The translations under genes were made by a program, and so were the position numbers. Positions 1 through 6,581 of a DNA stretch of 9,263 nt are shown here, in pieces (position 1 is the first letter of the stretch; the number at the start of each line of letters is the position of its first letter). The DNA is taken from contig JBBRLB010000187.1 of NCBI GenBank assembly GCA_038231575.1, forward strand, positions 1 through 9,263, in the 5' to 3' direction. The notes under the pieces were generated by a model that saw nothing but the letters and a program-made list of their open reading frames with translations, was not told the DNA's origin and did not search any database. The DNA comes from CAITWF01 sp038231575 (GTDB taxonomy: Bacteria > Verrucomicrobiota > Verrucomicrobiia > Opitutales > Opitutaceae).

Positions 1-709
1 ACACTGGCGCGTGCCCATCCGTGAGCGCCTGCGCCACGCGCTCGGCGAGCGGCGTCTCGGAATATTCAAACGCGAGCGGCACCGGCCGCGTCTCGCTCCG
101 CACCGTCACCGCCGGCACACCCGTCACGCGCGTCAACTCCCGCTCGAACAATTCCGTCGGCCCGAGCGTCGCCGACATCAGAAGGAATCGCGCGCCCGGC
201 AGCGTGAGCAGCGGCACCTGCCACGCCGTGCCCCGGTCCGCGTCCGAGTAATAGTGAAACTCGTCCATGATCACCGCCTTCACCGCGGCCGCGCGCGGCC
301 CGCCACCAAGCGCGATGTTGGACAAAATTTCTGCCGTGCAACAGAGCACGGGCGCGTCGAGGTTCACGCTCGCGTCGCCGGTCATCATACCGACGTTTTC
401 GGGCCCGAAGTCGCGACACAGCGCGAAAAACTTCTCGTTCACGAGCGCCTTGATCGGGCACGTGTAGACCGAGCGCTCGCCCGCGCAGAGCGCCTTGAAA
501 TGCAGCGCCGCCGCCACGAGCGATTTCCCGGACCCCGTCGGCGTGGCGAGAATGACATTCTTCCCGTCAAACAATTCCAGGATCGCCTCCTCCTGCTCCG
601 GGTAAAGCGCGAGCCCCTTCCCCGCCGCGACCGCGATGAATCTATCCAGCACCGCATCCACCGTCGGCTTCCCAGCCAACGGCGCGAGCGGAGCAGTGTG
701 CGGCGTCAT
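1..709 (-). CDS. DEAD/DEAH box helicase, Ski2-like/DUF3516 type, N-terminal part (runs off left edge)
   Basis: ATP-dependent superfamily 2 nucleic-acid helicase, probably acting on RNA in the cytoplasm. About 236 codons are visible and the frame is open at position 1, so the C-terminal half (second RecA domain and family-specific domain) is outside the window. Visible motifs: a Q-motif-like YPEQ (residues 36-39), Walker A TPTGSGKS (56-63), motif Ia region TCPIKALVNEK (83-93), TAEIL (125-129), Walker B DEFH (149-152) followed by YY, and motif III SAT (179-181). DEFHYY and the PIKALVNEKF stretch resemble the bacterial helicases annotated with DUF3516. I chose ATG 709 because homologues, as remembered, begin close to the LYPEQEEAI segment. 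A purine-rich GAAGGA abuts this ATG with no spacer, so it is a poor ribosome site. The same frame stays open upstream to an ATG at 1378 through an unrelated secreted-protein remnant. Family assignment is strong; the exact subfamily is less certain. Confidence 0.9.
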   Translation of the reverse strand, partial: MTPHTAPLAPLAGKPTVDAVLDRFIAVAAGKGLALYPEQEEAILELFDGKNVILATPTGSGKSLVAAALHFKALCAGERSVYTCPIKALVNEKFFALCRDFGPENVGMMTGDASVNLDAPVLCCTAEILSNIALGGGPRAAAVKAVIMDEFHYYSDADRGTAWQVPLLTLPGARFLLMSATLGPTELFERELTRVTGVPAVTVRSETRPVPLAFEYSETPLAERVAQALTDGHAPV

Positions 710-720
710 TCCTTCACAAC

Positions 721-742
721 GTCTGCTCGCGCGTCGCGAGAC
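721..742. repeat. Imperfect palindrome just upstream of the helicase start
   Basis: The stretch reads GTCT-G-CTCGCG-CGT-CGCGAG-AC. This is a 6-bp perfect stem around a 3-base centre, extended by two flanking pairs if one G is bulged. It lies 12 bp upstream of the helicase ATG on the minus strand, so it would sit in the 5' leader or promoter region. It could be an operator or a leader hairpin. In GC-rich DNA such a short palindrome can also arise by chance. Confidence 0.3.
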
Positions 743-826
743 AAGCTTCCGCGCAGTGAGCCCGCCGGCGGTGGGCCCCGGCCAGCCCGCGCGAATCCTC
801 CTTTGCTTCACCTGACCGAGACAACG

Positions 827-1378
827 ATCCAGCCACAGCAACGAGGTCGTCGCGCCCGGAGCGAGGTCTTGGACACTCGCCCAGTTCGTGAAATACGGCA
901 CCGACAGGGAATAGAAACTCGCGGGCAGCGTCACCGTGCCGCTCTGCGTGGCCGGGTTCGCGAGATCGTTGCTTTGCAGGGAAAATGAATAAGAGCCCAC
1001 GCCAAATTCCGTGTCCATCAGCGCCATGCTGCCGAAACTGGCCGAATGCTGGAAAGGTGTGCCACTCGCGCCGCTCGTCCCCAAGCCGTAGCTCACCGAC
1101 GACGGTGCCGTGACGCTCGCGGTCGCGCCGGTGACCGACGCGTCGACAAAAATCCGGGCCGCAAAGACGTTATTGCTGGCGGTGGTCGGTTGGGCCGCGC
1201 TGGTCTGCGAGTAGAACTGCAGCTTAAACACATCGAAACTCGTGACCGACTGCGCCGCGAGCCGCTCAATCCCATTGGCGAGAAAGCAGGCCAAGAGCGC
1301 CGCAGACCGCAGGCCCCCAGCCCAACCCCGCCGCGAGCGTTTGAGAAAAAGGATCACAACAACGAACCGATGATTCAT
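827..1378 (-). pseudogene. Remnant of a secreted beta-rich protein gene, 3' end lost
   Basis: Reading from ATG 1378, about 184 residues look like a genuine exported protein. There is an N-terminal basic segment, a hydrophobic run near residues 25-35, and a likely signal-peptidase site at AAQ (41-43). A Ser/Thr/Gly/Ala-rich, beta-strand-like domain follows. It contains VTSFDVFKLQFYSQ and, near its end, PYFTNWASVQDLAPGATTSLLW. The style resembles the uncharacterised secreted (often PEP-CTERM) proteins abundant in Verrucomicrobiota; no enzymatic motif is visible. After WLD (about position 827) the composition changes abruptly to Arg-rich, non-protein-like sequence, and no C-terminal anchor or stop follows. 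The frame instead runs 39 codons straight into the helicase ATG. The 5' flank abuts a truncated transposase, which suggests IS-linked deletion. The break near 827 is judged from composition, not alignment. A functional fusion cannot be excluded. Confidence 0.6.
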
Positions 1379-1406
1379 CGCCATTGCAGTTCGCGACGAC
1401 GCGACC

Positions 1407-1940
1407 GTGTCGCCGCGTCAGGTCCTGGACGAGCACACACGCGAGTGCCATGTGCTGCATGCCGACCGGGCGCTCAAGTCGGCCGACGTGATCGCGCTGG
1501 TGAAGACGGCCATCGCGCAGCACGGTGCGCCGGAGTTCATCCGCTCGGACAACGGCTCGGAGGTTATCGCGAAGGAGCTTCAGCGCTGGCTGGCCGAGGA
1601 GAAAATCAAAACGATCTCTATCGAGCCAGCGAGCCCGTGGCAGAACGGCTTCGTCGAGTCATTCCACGGCCGGTTCCGCGACGAATATCTCAACCGCGAG
1701 CAACTCTGGACGCTCACCGAGGCCCGCGTCGTCATCGAAGACTTTCGGATCAAATACAACACGCAGCACCCGTCCAGCAAACTCGGCTACGCACGCCTTT
1801 GCACTACGCCGCCCAACGCGCTCGCCCTCCGGCTCCGGTCGGGCTACGCTCGCCCTCCGGCGGAGAGCGACAAACCCAATCCGTTACGCCAACCTCCAAC
1901 AACTGCCCAGACTAACGCAGGGGGCGGCCCCAACAGGTGA
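1407..1940 (+). CDS. IS3-family transposase (OrfB) C-terminal fragment
   Basis: Catalytic-core fragment of a DDE integrase/transposase (rve fold). Counting from GTG 1407, the family signatures are VLDEHTREC (6-14), RSDNGSE with the second catalytic Asp (D48), SPWQNGFVESFHGRFRDEYLN with the catalytic Glu (E84), and a YNTQHPSSKLGY tail. D48 and E84 are separated by exactly 35 residues, the D(35)E spacing of this superfamily. The first catalytic Asp, normally a short way before the VDEHTREC segment, is missing. So are the N-terminal HTH domain and OrfA, and transposition activity is not expected. The frame is open back to 1383, but recognisable homology begins only around 1422, so the GTG start is nominal. 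After about 1800 the C-terminus becomes low-complexity and ends in PPTTAQTNAGGGPNR, possibly extended by repeat sequence. It lies divergent to the secreted-protein remnant. Confidence 0.85.
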   Translation: MSPRQVLDEHTRECHVLHADRALKSADVIALVKTAIAQHGAPEFIRSDNGSEVIAKELQRWLAEEKIKTISIEPASPWQNGFVESFHGRFRDEYLNREQLWTLTEARVVIEDFRIKYNTQHPSSKLGYARLCTTPPNALALRLRSGYARPPAESDKPNPLRQPPTTAQTNAGGGPNR

Positions 1941-1945
1941 ATCCC
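1418..1945 (+). mobile_element. Degenerate IS3-family insertion sequence remnant
   Basis: This is the DNA extent of the transposase fragment plus a few downstream bases. No OrfA, no programmed-frameshift region and no recognisable left terminal repeat are present. The right end may lie near the GGGGGCGGCCCC block at 1920-1931, but without a left end to pair it with, the terminus and any target duplication cannot be defined. The left boundary is where family-like coding begins. Confidence 0.6.
1820..1865. repeat. Short direct repeat plus palindrome inside the transposase tail
   Basis: The 13-mer GCTCGCCCTCCGG occurs at 1820-1832 and again at 1848-1860. The second copy runs into the perfect palindrome CTCCG-G-CGGAG (1855-1865). 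The block coincides with the point where the transposase tail stops looking like the family and becomes repetitive (LALRLRSGYARPPAE). It may be a small duplicated or inserted element that replaced the normal C-terminus. Confidence 0.5.
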
Positions 1946-2015
1946 GTCAAATCCAAGAGACACACGGTTCGTCTTTCTGCGCAACGTGTCCTTTGTTTTC
2001 AGTTCTAACCCCGCT

Positions 2016-3431
2016 ATGAACTCCCCCTCCCGCATTCTCGCCGCGTCGCTTTGCGCCGCTGGCCTCGCGCTCCGCGCTTTCGCTGTCGACGCGAAGTCTG
2101 ACGAGATCGTCGCTGCGCTGCCGGTCATTCCCGACGCCAAATTCAATCTCAGCGACTTCGGCGGGAATGGTGACGGCAAGGCGATGAACACCGACGCGTT
2201 TAAGACCGCGATTGCCGCGGTTGAAAAGGCGGGCGGCGGGCATCTCGTCGTGCCGGCCGGCACCTACAAGACGCTGCCGTTCACGCTCACGAGTCATCTC
2301 GATCTTCATCTCGATCCGGGCGCGACGATCAAGGCGCCCTCGACGTTCGAGGAATATGGCATCCCCGATCCGAATCTTCCCGGGCCTGAACCGGTCCTCG
2401 CCGTCGCCCCGCCCCGCGGGAGCGGCCTCAACAACCCGCGCGTCGCCCCGTTGATCTCAGGCGCCAATCTCACCGATGTCGCCATCACGGGCCGCGGCAC
2501 GATCGATGGGTCAGGCGCGCGGTTCTGGGCGTGGTCCGACAAAAGCGCGCGCCTTTATCCGCCGGGCCGCCGCTTCGTGGGGCGCCCGCATCTGCTCGTG
2601 TTTACCGGGATGCAGCGGTTCCACGTCGACGGCATCACGCTCACGAATTCGCCGGCGTATCACCTCGTGCCGACGGGCACGGACATGCTGTTCGAAAACA
2701 TCCGCGTCGTCGCGCCGAGCGACGCCCCCAACAGCGACGCGATCGATCCGTCCGGCACGCGCATTGTGATCCGCCATTGCGAAATTGACACGGGCGACGA
2801 CAACGTCGCCGTGCACGCTGGCACGAAGGACGTTCTCATCGAAGATCTCACCTGTCTGCACGGCCACGGGATTTCCGTCGGCAGCGGCACGCGCGGCGGC
2901 CTCCACCACATGATCGTCCGCCGCTGCACGTTTAACGGCACCGATAACGGCCTCCGCATTAAATCCTATCGCGGCAACGGCGGCGAAGTGAGCGACATCC
3001 GGTATTCCGACATCACGATGCGGAACGTCCGCCGCCCCTTCGACATCAACATGCTCTACCACGGCAACGATCCGATTCCCGGCAGGGGCGATGTCGGCCC
3101 GCGCGAGGCGTTGCCCGGCGAGACGAAGGACATCCCGAATTTCCACGACATCCACGTGACGAATCTCACGGTCACGCGCTCGCCCGTCGCGGGTCGCATC
3201 CTCGGCGTGCCCGAGCAGATGGCGCGCGACATCACGTTCACGAACGTGAAGATCGATTCCGTCCGCGGCTTCCTCGTGCAGGACGGGAAGGCCATCACCT
3301 TCGATCACGTGCAGATCACGCCGCTCGTCGGCGACGCCATCGTCCTCGACAACGGCAGCGTGACGTGGAACGGCGTCGCGAAGACCGGCACGATGGGCGG
3401 CTCGGCGATGCCATTTTATAACGGGAATTGA
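2016..3431 (+). CDS. Exported GH28 polygalacturonase-like glycoside hydrolase
   Basis: Right-handed beta-helix enzyme expected to hydrolyse galacturonan-type (pectic) polysaccharide outside the cytoplasm. Of 471 residues, 1-23 form a signal peptide with an AFA cleavage site (21-23). Next comes the FNLSDFGGNGDGKAMNTDAF segment typical of the N-terminal turn of pectin-degrading beta-helix enzymes. All GH28 active-site signatures are present: NSDAID (239-244; D241 corresponds to the NTD Asp), TGDD (D261, D262), GHG (H284) and RIK (R314, K316). NSPAYH precedes them as in the family. An in-frame GTG at 1986 would add ten residues (MSFVFSSNPA) before the signal peptide. ATG 2016 is preferred because it gives a clean signal peptide, although no Shine-Dalgarno sequence precedes it. 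The gene stands alone between an IS remnant and a REP-like repeat, so no operon partner indicates the substrate. Exo-acting or rhamnogalacturonan specificity is equally possible. Confidence 0.92.
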   Translation: MNSPSRILAASLCAAGLALRAFAVDAKSDEIVAALPVIPDAKFNLSDFGGNGDGKAMNTDAFKTAIAAVEKAGGGHLVVPAGTYKTLPFTLTSHLDLHLDPGATIKAPSTFEEYGIPDPNLPGPEPVLAVAPPRGSGLNNPRVAPLISGANLTDVAITGRGTIDGSGARFWAWSDKSARLYPPGRRFVGRPHLLVFTGMQRFHVDGITLTNSPAYHLVPTGTDMLFENIRVVAPSDAPNSDAIDPSGTRIVIRHCEIDTGDDNVAVHAGTKDVLIEDLTCLHGHGISVGSGTRGGLHHMIVRRCTFNGTDNGLRIKSYRGNGGEVSDIRYSDITMRNVRRPFDINMLYHGNDPIPGRGDVGPREALPGETKDIPNFHDIHVTNLTVTRSPVAGRILGVPEQMARDITFTNVKIDSVRGFLVQDGKAITFDHVQITPLVGDAIVLDNGSVTWNGVAKTGTMGGSAMPFYNGN

Positions 3432-3445
3432 GTTCGATCGACCTG

Positions 3446-3519
3446 TAGGGCGCCAGACTTGCTGACGCCGGTTCGAGGTCGGGGATTTCCAAACCGCGGC
3501 GTGAGCAAGACTGACGCCC
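3446..3519. repeat. REP-like intergenic inverted repeat
   Basis: Two 24-bp arms (3448-3471 and 3496-3519) are inverted copies of each other with 20 of 24 positions matching, around a 24-bp loop. They would fold into a long hairpin 14 bases after the GH28 stop codon. There is no T-run, so this is better described as a dispersed repeat than an intrinsic terminator, though it could stabilise or end the GH28 transcript. Sequence of the same family recurs at 6582-6615: the 12-mer GTCGGGCGTCAG is there directly and here (3511-3522) in inverse orientation. The rest of the 3432-3642 gap shows no gene and no convincing promoter. Confidence 0.75.
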
Positions 3520-3642
3520 GACAAAATTCTCGTTTTCGCCGGACAATCGCGGTTGTCAGCGGAGCGAATGTCTGACGACGATTAGTCTCGGCTCGCCCGT
3601 GCAGCGAAGTCTCGCGCCTCGAAGTGCCACCGGCCGGTCCCC

Positions 3643-4779
3643 ATGCCCCACCGAAATCTCCGTCCGTTGCTTTTCATCGCTGGGTTCAGCACGCTGCCGA
3701 TCACGGATAGTATCAAGGCGGCGAACCCACTCGCTGAAGCGCGACTGCCCGATGCGGAAACCCGCGGTGATGTCGGTGTGGGGTTTCCGCGGATCGAGAA
3801 CCGCCTGCGCACCACGGGCGATGTGCGCTTCAAAGTGATCTTCACGGACTTCAGCGACGCCGTCGCCACGCGGAAGCCCCAGGATGTGTTCGACCTGATC
3901 TCACCTGGAGCGGAGCGCCTCTATCGCGCCATTTCCTACGGACGACTCAACGTAAGCTTCGATCCGGTGATGCAGTGGTTGCGGTTGAAGAAACCGTCCG
4001 ACGCCTACGGTTGGAAAGGCCTGAGCTTCGCTCACCACAAAGTATATATCCAGGAGGCGCTCGACCTCGCCCAAGCAGCGGGGGCCGATTTCTCCACGAG
4101 TGATGCCGTCGTCGTCATCGCAAATCCCGACGCACTCAATTTCGCCAATGGCCCGGCCTTTACCGCGAGGAAGGGCTCCGGCGTGACTGCCAGCGGCCGC
4201 ACTTTTGAAAACGCCGCGACCTCTGGACACGACCTGCTGGTGTGGGGTCACAGGTGGTTCAACCACGAGGTGGGCCACACGATGGGGCTCGCCGACCTGT
4301 ATGCGTATTCCGGAAGTACGCACCGGTTCGTCGGCGATTTCAGCCTCATGGGGCACATCCCCGGCACAGCTCCGGAATATTTCGCGTGGGAACGGTGGCT
4401 TCTCGGGTGGCTCGACGACAATCAGGTCGTCGCCGCCAGGCACGGATCGACGACTGTCCGGCTGACACCCGTAGAGACGGCGGGCGGCACAAAGCTGATC
4501 GTGATCCCAACGGGCAAGACGACCGCCGTGGCGGTGGAGAATCGTCGCTCGCTGGGCTTCGACGCCAAGCTGGCACGACCGGGCCCGCTGGTTTACGCGA
4601 TCGACACGTCGATCGATTCCGGCCAGGGACCAATCAAGGTTCTGCCGTTGATCGACACCGGTCAGCGTCACCTAACGGCGCCGCTGAGCGTCGGCCAAAC
4701 GCTGACCTTCGCCGGCGCGACGGTGAAATATATTTCCAGCGAGGATGACGATGTCACCGTGGAAGTAACGCGACCGTAG
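3643..4779 (+). CDS. M6-like zinc metalloprotease
   Basis: Predicted zinc endopeptidase of the M6 (immune inhibitor A-like) group, 378 residues. The zinc-binding motif HEVGHTMGLAD occupies 208-218, with ligands H208 and H212, general base E209 and a probable third ligand D218. S234-L235-M236 18-20 residues later could supply the Met-turn. The upstream segment RFKVIFTDFSD (near 62-72) and the YGRLNVSFDPV block match the usual start of the M6 catalytic domain. Residues 1-27 (LRPLLFIAGFSTLPI) are only weakly signal-like. No other in-frame start exists between the stop at 3583 and ATG 3643, and no Shine-Dalgarno sequence is seen, so export is uncertain. The C-terminal 120 residues are beta-rich without a recognised sorting signal. 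It is convergent with the oxidoreductase gene. An M6-related peptidase is the best reading; other gluzincin/metzincin-like families with a third Asp ligand are alternatives. Confidence 0.82.
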   Translation: MPHRNLRPLLFIAGFSTLPITDSIKAANPLAEARLPDAETRGDVGVGFPRIENRLRTTGDVRFKVIFTDFSDAVATRKPQDVFDLISPGAERLYRAISYGRLNVSFDPVMQWLRLKKPSDAYGWKGLSFAHHKVYIQEALDLAQAAGADFSTSDAVVVIANPDALNFANGPAFTARKGSGVTASGRTFENAATSGHDLLVWGHRWFNHEVGHTMGLADLYAYSGSTHRFVGDFSLMGHIPGTAPEYFAWERWLLGWLDDNQVVAARHGSTTVRLTPVETAGGTKLIVIPTGKTTAVAVENRRSLGFDAKLARPGPLVYAIDTSIDSGQGPIKVLPLIDTGQRHLTAPLSVGQTLTFAGATVKYISSEDDDVTVEVTRP

Positions 4780-4781
4780 TC

Positions 4782-4851
4782 AGGCGGTCGCATCCGCGCC
4801 GGCGCGAAACACCAGAAAATGTTTTGGCGCTGGCGCAAAAACCCGCCGCCT
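4782..4851. terminator. Hairpin region between convergent genes, possible bidirectional terminator
   Basis: GCGCCGGCGC (4796-4805) pairs with GCGCTGGCGC (4827-4836), all ten positions with one G-T wobble. The loop between them contains AAAA and TTTT runs that can pair further. An outer pair AGGCGG (4782-4787) and CCGCCT (4846-4851) can close a larger structure reaching the oxidoreductase stop codon. There is no U-tract on the exit side in either direction, so intrinsic termination is not assured. The position between two convergent stop codons is what favours a terminator role. Confidence 0.45.
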
Positions 4852-6022
4852 ACCCCGCGATCCGTTTCGCGGCGGCCTGCGCCTTGAGGCTGAGTTCGGC
4901 GGCGAGGAAGGCGTGGTGCTGCGTCATTGCGTTCTCAGTGCGGTTCAACACGTCGAGGATGAGCTGGCCATAGTATTTGAAGCCCACTTTGCCCGCGACA
5001 TCAATATGGGTCATCGCCTTGTCGTCGGCAATGTAGAGGTGACTGCCGCCTTTCTCGCGGGCGAGATCGAGGTATTTGCGGAGTTCGATAAAACCCTTCG
5101 TGCCGAGGATGAACGTGCGGCCGTCGCCGAACGCGGTGACCGCGCCCGGCGTGAACCAATCGAGGCGGGCGTATTGCGTGGCGCCGTTGTCGCCGAGGAT
5201 GTTGGCGTCGCCGAAATCCTCGAACTCGGGATATTCCGGATGGGCGTAGTTGGCGATCGTGGCGTTCAGCACCGAGGCTTCCTTCACGCCAGTGTAGGCG
5301 ACGAACTGCTCGAACTGGTGGCTGCCGATGTCGCAAAGGATGCCGCCAAATTTCTCGCGGACCCAGAACCAGGCCGGGCGCGTGGGCGCGCTGAGGCGGT
5401 GCGGCGCGAGGTTGATGACTTGGAGCACGCGGCCGATCACGCCCTGTTGGATGAGATCGGTCGCGAACATCGCCGACTCGTTGCTCAGGCGCTCGCTGTA
5501 GCAGACCATGTATTTCTTGCCGGTCTTCTTGACCACGGCGCGGGCCTGCTCGAGCTGCGCCATCGTGGTGAACGGCGCCTTGTCGGTGAAATAATCCTTC
5601 CCGGCTTCCATGACCTTGCAGCCGAGCGGGCCGCGCTCGGAGGTGACGGCGGCAGCCGCGACAAGTTTTACTTCCTTGTCGTCGAGAATTTCCTGGAGCG
5701 AGGCGGCGACCTTGGCGTTGGGATATTTTTTCGCGAACGCGGCGACTTTCTTCGCATCGGGCTCGTAGAACGACTTCAGCGTCCCGCCGGCGTCGACGAG
5801 CGATTTCACCATGCCGTCGATGTGGCTGTGGTCGAAATGGGCCGCGGAGAAAACGAACTCACCCGCCTTCACGACGGGACCGGGCTTCGGGCCAGGTTGA
5901 AAACGCGAGTCGGTGGAGGTCTTGGCCGGCGCCTCGGCTTGGGCCAGAACGCGGGGCGCGATGGCGCCGGCGGCGAGCGTGGCGGTGGAGAGAGAAAGGA
6001 AGTCGCGACGATTCAGATTCAT
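4850..6022 (-). CDS. Tat-exported Gfo/Idh/MocA family oxidoreductase
   Basis: NAD(P)-type sugar/polyol oxidoreductase family, 390 residues. The N-terminus NRRDFL (4-9), a hydrophobic stretch (10-22) and AQA (27-29) form a twin-arginine signal, so the folded protein should be moved to the periplasm with any tightly bound cofactor. The Rossmann beta-alpha-beta region starts near residue 56, but VFSAAHFDHSHI replaces the canonical GxGxxG. I recall a Gfo/Idh/MocA subgroup with an N/D-H-x-HI pattern at this site. The active-site loop DKAPF (147-151, K148) corresponds to the usual EKP. CDIGSHQFEQF (230-240, D231 and H235) matches the catalytic D-x3-H helix. ATG 6022 is set by the Tat motif; the upstream bases contain no Shine-Dalgarno sequence. 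The substrate cannot be read from sequence. The nearby GH28 gene makes a role in carbohydrate use plausible but is on the other strand and not co-transcribed. Confidence 0.92.
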   Translation of the reverse strand: MNLNRRDFLSLSTATLAAGAIAPRVLAQAEAPAKTSTDSRFQPGPKPGPVVKAGEFVFSAAHFDHSHIDGMVKSLVDAGGTLKSFYEPDAKKVAAFAKKYPNAKVAASLQEILDDKEVKLVAAAAVTSERGPLGCKVMEAGKDYFTDKAPFTTMAQLEQARAVVKKTGKKYMVCYSERLSNESAMFATDLIQQGVIGRVLQVINLAPHRLSAPTRPAWFWVREKFGGILCDIGSHQFEQFVAYTGVKEASVLNATIANYAHPEYPEFEDFGDANILGDNGATQYARLDWFTPGAVTAFGDGRTFILGTKGFIELRKYLDLAREKGGSHLYIADDKAMTHIDVAGKVGFKYYGQLILDVLNRTENAMTQHHAFLAAELSLKAQAAAKRIAG

Positions 6023-6100
6023 GGTGGGGATAAGGGGACCGCGAGGGTGCGAATGGGAGACGCGTTGGTCAACGCGGGATCACAAACCGCAGAAGATTCG

Positions 6101-6208
6101 CCGCAAAAAGGCACAAAAGGAAAACCATGGGTGAAACTCTCGAGGCGCCCATCGGCGCACCGAGATCGTTCGAATGCCGGACAGATGATTTCTTGCGCCT
6201 CTTTGCGG
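6101..6208 (+). repeat. MITE-like palindromic element, copy 1
   Basis: This 108-bp non-coding element has inverted ends: CCGCAAAAAGGCACAAAAG on the left, and on the right a sequence whose complement begins CCGCAAAGAGGCGCAAGA. A central hairpin pairs GCGCC (6145-6149) with GGCGC (6154-6158) around a CATC loop. A second copy in the same orientation lies at 6646-6751. By hand count roughly three quarters of the first 90 aligned bases are identical, with the ends and the central hairpin best conserved. It encodes nothing. The rest of the 6023-6284 gap holds no gene. The conserved ends suggest a non-autonomous mobile or REP-type element. Confidence 0.75.
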
Positions 6209-6233
6209 CCAATTGGTTTGAAGGTTTACCCTC

Positions 6234-6284
6234 TGTAATTCGCGTTGCTTCGCGTGATTCGCGGGCAAGTCTGGAGGAAATCAG
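6234..6284 (+). promoter_or_regulatory. Leader of the DUF6172-like gene: TTCGCG triplet and strong ribosome site
   Basis: A GGAGGA Shine-Dalgarno (6273-6278) sits six bases before ATG 6285 and decides that start. It is the only canonical ribosome site at a gene start in this window. Upstream, TTCGCG occurs three times (6239-6244, 6249-6254, 6258-6263) at 10- and 9-base steps, about one helical turn apart. It could be a phased protein-binding array or simply part of a dispersed repeat. TGTAAT (6234-6239) is a possible -10 box with a weak TTGGTT (6213-6218) 15 bases earlier. The ribosome site is convincing; the promoter is speculative. Confidence 0.5.
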
Positions 6285-6578
6285 ATGAAGAAAAACTTTC
6301 CACTCAAAGCCACCGGCAAAGAAGACGCGCGCGTGCGCGACAAGATCCGGCACGAGATCAACAAATACGTGCGCCGCGAACGGAAGAAGACCGTGCCGGA
6401 GGGCTACGATCTGTGGAATCTCAACTGCAAGGTCGGCGCGAGCGCGGAGAGCGCCGAGGTGCTGCCACTCAAGGAAGTCGGCGACGCGATCGACAAGGTC
6501 GCGGCCGCGGGCGCCGCGGTGGTGTTCGTCGAGATCGTCGCCGTAGCGGGACACCGGACGTTTACGCGGCCGCTGTGA
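6285..6578 (+). CDS. DUF6172-like small protein of unknown function
   Basis: A complete 97-residue, soluble, highly charged protein with no signal peptide or membrane segment. The N-terminal half is basic (KEDARVRDKIRHEINKYVRR, then ERKKTVPEGYDLWNLNCKVG). The C-terminal half is a helix plus hydrophobic strand (LKEVGDAIDKVAAAG, AVVFVEIVAVAGHRTF). The pattern K-K-x-F-P-L near the start, Arg-Lys-rich KYVRRERKK, P-E-G-x-D-x-W and the D/N-C-K-x-G-A-x-x-x-SAEV block match the family I remember as DUF6172, whose members are of similar length. Its function is unknown, and the basic face could suggest nucleic-acid contact, which is only inference. It carries the only good Shine-Dalgarno in the window and sits alone between two copies of a MITE-like repeat. 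It could therefore be a horizontally moved cargo gene. Confidence 0.78.
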   Translation: MKKNFPLKATGKEDARVRDKIRHEINKYVRRERKKTVPEGYDLWNLNCKVGASAESAEVLPLKEVGDAIDKVAAAGAAVVFVEIVAVAGHRTFTRPL

Positions 6579-6581
6579 GTC

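Noticed and set aside
11..988. Long open frame on the plus strand opposite the helicase
   Set aside because: It is Arg/His-rich with no domain-like features. The opposite strand has a full set of helicase motifs. It is an antisense shadow in GC-rich DNA.
1986..2015. Upstream GTG start for the GH28 gene
   Set aside because: It would place ten residues before a well-formed signal peptide and has no ribosome site of its own.
2511..3524. 337-codon minus-strand frame opposite the GH28 gene
   Set aside because: The composition is that of a shadow frame (Ala/Arg/Asp/Val repeats), and the plus strand carries all GH28 catalytic residues.
3553..3590. TTGTCA followed by an AT-richer stretch as a promoter for the metalloprotease
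   Set aside because: No acceptable -10 box lies at a normal spacing.
4913..6238. 441-codon plus-strand frame opposite the oxidoreductase
   Set aside because: It is an antisense shadow: the minus strand has a Tat signal and oxidoreductase motifs throughout.
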